From: JAVBKX01 sp031553835
GTDB lineage: Bacteria > Bacteroidota > Bacteroidia > Bacteroidales > Azobacteroidaceae
Reading direction: 5' to 3'
DNA length: 5,934 bases
Assembly (NCBI GenBank): GCA_031553835.1
Contig: JAVBKX010000054.1
Span: 1-5,934 of the forward strand
Of the stretch, positions 5,783 through 5,934 are shown in pieces. A program made the translations under genes and the position numbers. A model generated the notes under the pieces. The model was not told the origin of the DNA. It ran no database searches and worked only from the letters and a program-made list of their open reading frames with translations. The stretch's first letter is position 1. Every line of letters begins with the position of its first letter.

Positions 5783-5934
5783 ATGTCGAATATCCCTATT
5801 ACAATGAACAGATTAAGAATGATTATCCGCCTTCGCCATCAAGGCTTGGGCATCAAGAGTATTAGCCGTTTCAGCCGTACTTCGCGCAATACGGTAAAGA
5901 AATACCTCAAGACATGGGATAGCCTCTCGCTTGA
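5783..5934 (+). CDS. istA: IS21-family transposase IstA, first 50 codons (runs off window)
   Basis: The frame opens at ATG 5783 (MSNIPITMNRLRMIIRL) and is intact to the window edge. An in-frame ATG at 5804 (MNRLRMII) is an alternative start. Residues about 9-45 form the helix-turn-helix typical of IS21-family IstA N-termini: RLRHQGLGIKSISRFS is the first part and RTSRNTVKKYLK the recognition helix that contacts the element ends. The DDE catalytic core would follow outside the window, and istB, the ATP-binding helper, would normally come after it. The direct repeats and hairpin upstream fit the left end of such an element. No lesion is visible in this part, in contrast to the neighbouring IS1182 relic, so this element may be the younger arrival. 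Full activity cannot be judged from 50 codons. Confidence 0.85.
   Translation, partial: MSNIPITMNRLRMIIRLRHQGLGIKSISRFSRTSRNTVKKYLKTWDSLSL

Larger units (their letters stand above)
5621..5934 (+). mobile_element. IS21-family insertion sequence, left end (continues past window)
   Basis: An IS21-type istA start is preceded by two direct repeats ending in AGACCCCTG, the arrangement of multiple transposase-binding repeats typical of IS21-family ends. The outer repeat starts with 5'-TG, as IS21-family termini usually do, so the left boundary is placed at 5621. The boundary is inferred; the rest of istA, istB and the right end lie outside the window. Confidence 0.65.

Overview
The window reads as chromosomal or accessory DNA from a Bacteroidota genome, most likely a gut Bacteroidales. 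This rests on moderate-to-low GC, the absence of clear Shine-Dalgarno sequences before the starts, promoter-like TAnnTTTG boxes, and protein types common in that group: a SWIM/SNF2 helicase, a Fic protein, and IS1182-type and IS21-type insertion sequences. The genus cannot be fixed from the sequence alone.

Layout, left to right. Positions 1-2280 (minus strand) hold the first 760 codons of a large SNF2-family helicase with an N-terminal SWIM zinc finger; its helicase core runs off the left edge just after the ATP-binding motif. Positions 2281-2400 hold its probable promoter and a GC-rich hairpin with a T-rich tail on the minus strand, which would insulate the helicase from transcription coming from the right. 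Positions 2394-2940 are AT-rich and carry no convincing gene, only a few small palindromes. Positions 2941-3639 (minus strand) encode a complete single-domain Fic protein with an intact catalytic motif and an N-terminal inhibitory motif. Immediately upstream of it is a 40-codon open stretch without a start codon, possibly the tail of a lost gene.

The right third is mobile DNA. From about 3879 to 5620 lies a decayed IS1182-family element. Its transposase gene (3968-5590, plus strand) is recognisable along its whole length but carries two frameshifts and two in-frame stops. A perfect 19-bp hairpin sits at its left end and an imperfect, related hairpin at its right end. Directly against the right end, from about 5621, begins an IS21-family element with two subterminal direct repeats, a 9-bp hairpin just before the start codon, and the first 50 codons of istA before the window ends.

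The genes do not form an obvious pathway. The helicase and the Fic protein are separate transcription units separated by about 660 bp, and the mobile elements have accumulated upstream of the Fic gene. I found no convincing undescribed multi-gene system. The most worthwhile leads are the Fic gene with its orphan upstream tail, the hairpin architecture of the insertion-sequence ends, and the unexplained spacer at 2394-2940.
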